Shown in pieces: positions 62,360 through 64,000 of a DNA stretch of 64,000 nt. This DNA is from Actinernus sp. WN-2022. Lineage: Eukaryota > Cnidaria > Anthozoa > Actiniaria > Actinernidae. The stretch is taken from assembly GCA_030867875.1 (NCBI GenBank), contig JAOWCC010001751.1, positions 27,954,369-28,018,368 on the forward strand. Direction: 5' to 3'. The notes beneath the pieces were generated by a model. It had not been told where the DNA came from. It searched no databases and was given only the letters and a program-made list of their open reading frames with translations. Each line of letters starts with the position of its first letter. Positions within the stretch are counted from its first letter, which is position 1. The position numbers were made by a program, and so were the translations under genes.

Positions 62360-63659
62360 GATAACAGAGTATGTCGCTAGCTGGCGTGTGGATACCTACA
62401 GGAACATTTGAGACTCTAGCGAGTCCTTGAAGTTCCTGAAAGATCTTTCGATGCGCTGAAAATGTCAAGTTCAGTATACGTATTTTTTAATTGTATTATC
62501 CCAGGTGGCAGGACTCCCATAAAAAAAGTGACGGTGATGTTCGTTGGAAATTTTAAAAGGAAAACCCTAAAGGTACCAGAATCCCGTTCTGTGGGCGTGG
62601 CTCAAATTTGGTTTTACCCCTAAGAGGTATCGATCCCAAACACAACATTAACTGACATCAGGACCCATTACCTGGCGTTTTCCCAAACCGGGTTATTTTT
62701 AGATTTCATTTCTCATTGTTCGCTTTCATCGCGGTATGTTTTAACAAAAAAAATGCCTCGTTAGCTTCTCTTGTTTGGTCAACCAGCATGGCTCCAACAT
62801 CATTAATCATTTGGATTAAACTGATTACGCTAACGCTTGTGATTGGCTAGATATAGTATGGGAGATGGACGCTCCGGGTAATGGGCTCTTGTGGGCTCAC
62901 TGTGAAAATACCAAGACGCGAAGCCAGGCCAAGAGATACTTTTATTGTCTGACAAGTAGCTTTCATCTTACTTTGAATACCCTCAAAGGTACTACGATTT
63001 CCACAACTGTGGGGGTTTCAAATTAAACACCCTAAGAGGTACCAAACTACGCAGTCTTATCTCCTAAAATGTACGACGACCATCCCCGTGAGTACTACCA
63101 TATATATATGGAGCCCCCCCCCCCCCCCCCCCCAATCCCCCCCCCTTTTTTTTCCAGGTTGTATGATTCACTCCCATTGATTTTCTATAGACTGAATTTA
63201 AAGGGAACTAAACCCTAAATCAACTTTAGCTCTACGACTCGATCTATATAAAGAGCCTTAGATTGTAATTGAAATTTAATGTGAAACTGAAGAAAATATG
63301 AAGACCTTCCTCACTACCTCCGCTATATGTACAGACGGCTCAAGTCTTGTAATCTGTGACGTCAGGCCTAGGCGTGGGGGATAAATTAGTTTTGTCATGT
63401 TGTACCCGGCATTGAAAAGCGGCTTTTAATTGCGGACCATTGTGTTTGGTGTGTGCGACGTATAATATGGGGAAATGAGCCGCCACACAAGAAAGATTTT
63501 GTCAGCGTAGAATCGGTTATTTCTCTAACTTGGAAACTAATTTTCTCTTCATAGACATGCAGCACAGATAAATAAAATAGCAGAACTCATTTCTTTCGAA
63601 TACATCTTTCTAAAGTTGTTGGGTTGATTAGGGTTCAGTTCTCCTTTAAAGCGTTGTCC
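62360..63659. other. 3' flank with dispersed repeats
   Basis: No gene recognised. 62656-62890 has ends like the 51.6-kb foldback (GGACCCATTACCTGG, CGCTCCGGGTAATGGGCTC). CCCTAAGAGGTACC-like motifs recur near 62565, 62620 and 63030. A C-rich tract lies at 63113-63144. Confidence 0.5.
63113..63144. repeat. Poly-C tract followed by a T run
   Basis: A near-continuous C run broken by AAT, followed by about nine T. It is likely unstable. Confidence 0.88.
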
Positions 63660-63822
63660 AGACGAGCAAGTTTTCCTTGACAAGTGTTTCCTTGACAAGT
63701 TTTATTTGCTCGTGTAGACGACGAAAAATGACAAGTCTCCTTGTTGAAAAACTGGCGTGCCAGTTATTGAACAAGGCAACTTGTCAAAGAAAACTTGTCA
63801 AGGAAAACTTGCTCGTGTGCAT
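63660..63822. mobile_element. Foldback element
   Basis: The left arm ACGAGCAAGTTTTCCTTGAC plus repeats of CTTGACAAG is complementary to the right arm, which ends CAAGGAAAACTTGCTCGTGT. The loop is about 80 bp. A smaller inner palindrome (ACTGGCGTGCCAGT) lies in the loop. Confidence 0.72.
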
Positions 63823-64000
63823 TACTACGCTTAAGAGTGGCCGTTAAGTGCAACTGGTGCAGCTGTTGTTTTCTATAAACTGTGAACTTTATATCAGTCA
63901 AATATTGTACTTGTAATAAAACTCTAATAACAGATTCATCAGACTCCAATCAATGTGTCAACTGGTATTAGATATTCCTGCACTGGTGTTATATCTGTGC

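Overview
This window looks like intron-rich animal genomic DNA, most likely from an anthozoan cnidarian such as a stony coral or a relative. That assignment is inference. It rests on modular extracellular genes built from symmetric phase-1 exons (CUB, CAP, trefoil, C-type lectin), AT-rich introns, several tRNA-derived SINE families, many 5'-truncated LINEs with microsatellite tails, foldback MITEs and abundant minisatellites. No bacterial-style operons, CRISPR arrays or rRNA genes are visible.

Three host genes can be assembled by matching splice sites and intron phases. (1) On the plus strand at 2.5-25.0 kb, ten exons encode the body and C-terminus of a type I membrane protein with seven CUB domains, one transmembrane helix and a proline-rich cytoplasmic tail. 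The tail has two PPxY motifs and ends in a class I PDZ-ligand-like ETVL. The signal-peptide exon was not securely found. (2) On the minus strand at 37.0-31.4 kb, three exons with matching phases encode an unrecognised protein of about 587 residues, with two N-terminal hydrophobic segments and a C-terminal tail anchor. (3) On the plus strand at 50.0-62.4 kb, a secreted mosaic protein has a signal peptide, a CAP/SCP domain, a trefoil domain, a Thr/Pro/Ala/Gly linker encoded by a tandem array of mini-exons, and a C-type-lectin-like domain.

Most of the rest is mobile or repetitive DNA. 1-816 is a short-period satellite. The CUB-gene introns hold SINEs, LINE 3' fragments and MITEs. 26.5-27.3 kb is a minisatellite. 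28.3-30.3 kb is a frameshifted LINE. 33.2-34.6 kb is a 58-bp minisatellite inside an intron of the minus-strand gene. 37.6-43.1 kb is a LINE / Gypsy gag / LINE head-to-head composite. 44.8-45.7 kb is a degenerate multicopy ORF. 52.1-53.0 kb is a 67-bp minisatellite with higher-order structure inside an intron of the mosaic gene.

The two plus-strand genes look like extracellular recognition or matrix proteins, one membrane-anchored with signalling or trafficking motifs and one secreted. The sequence shows no direct link between them. The most unusual structure is the mini-exon array at 58.5-59.2 kb. There the splice acceptor seems to have moved 12 nt into the exon, and tandem duplication then multiplied the altered exon.
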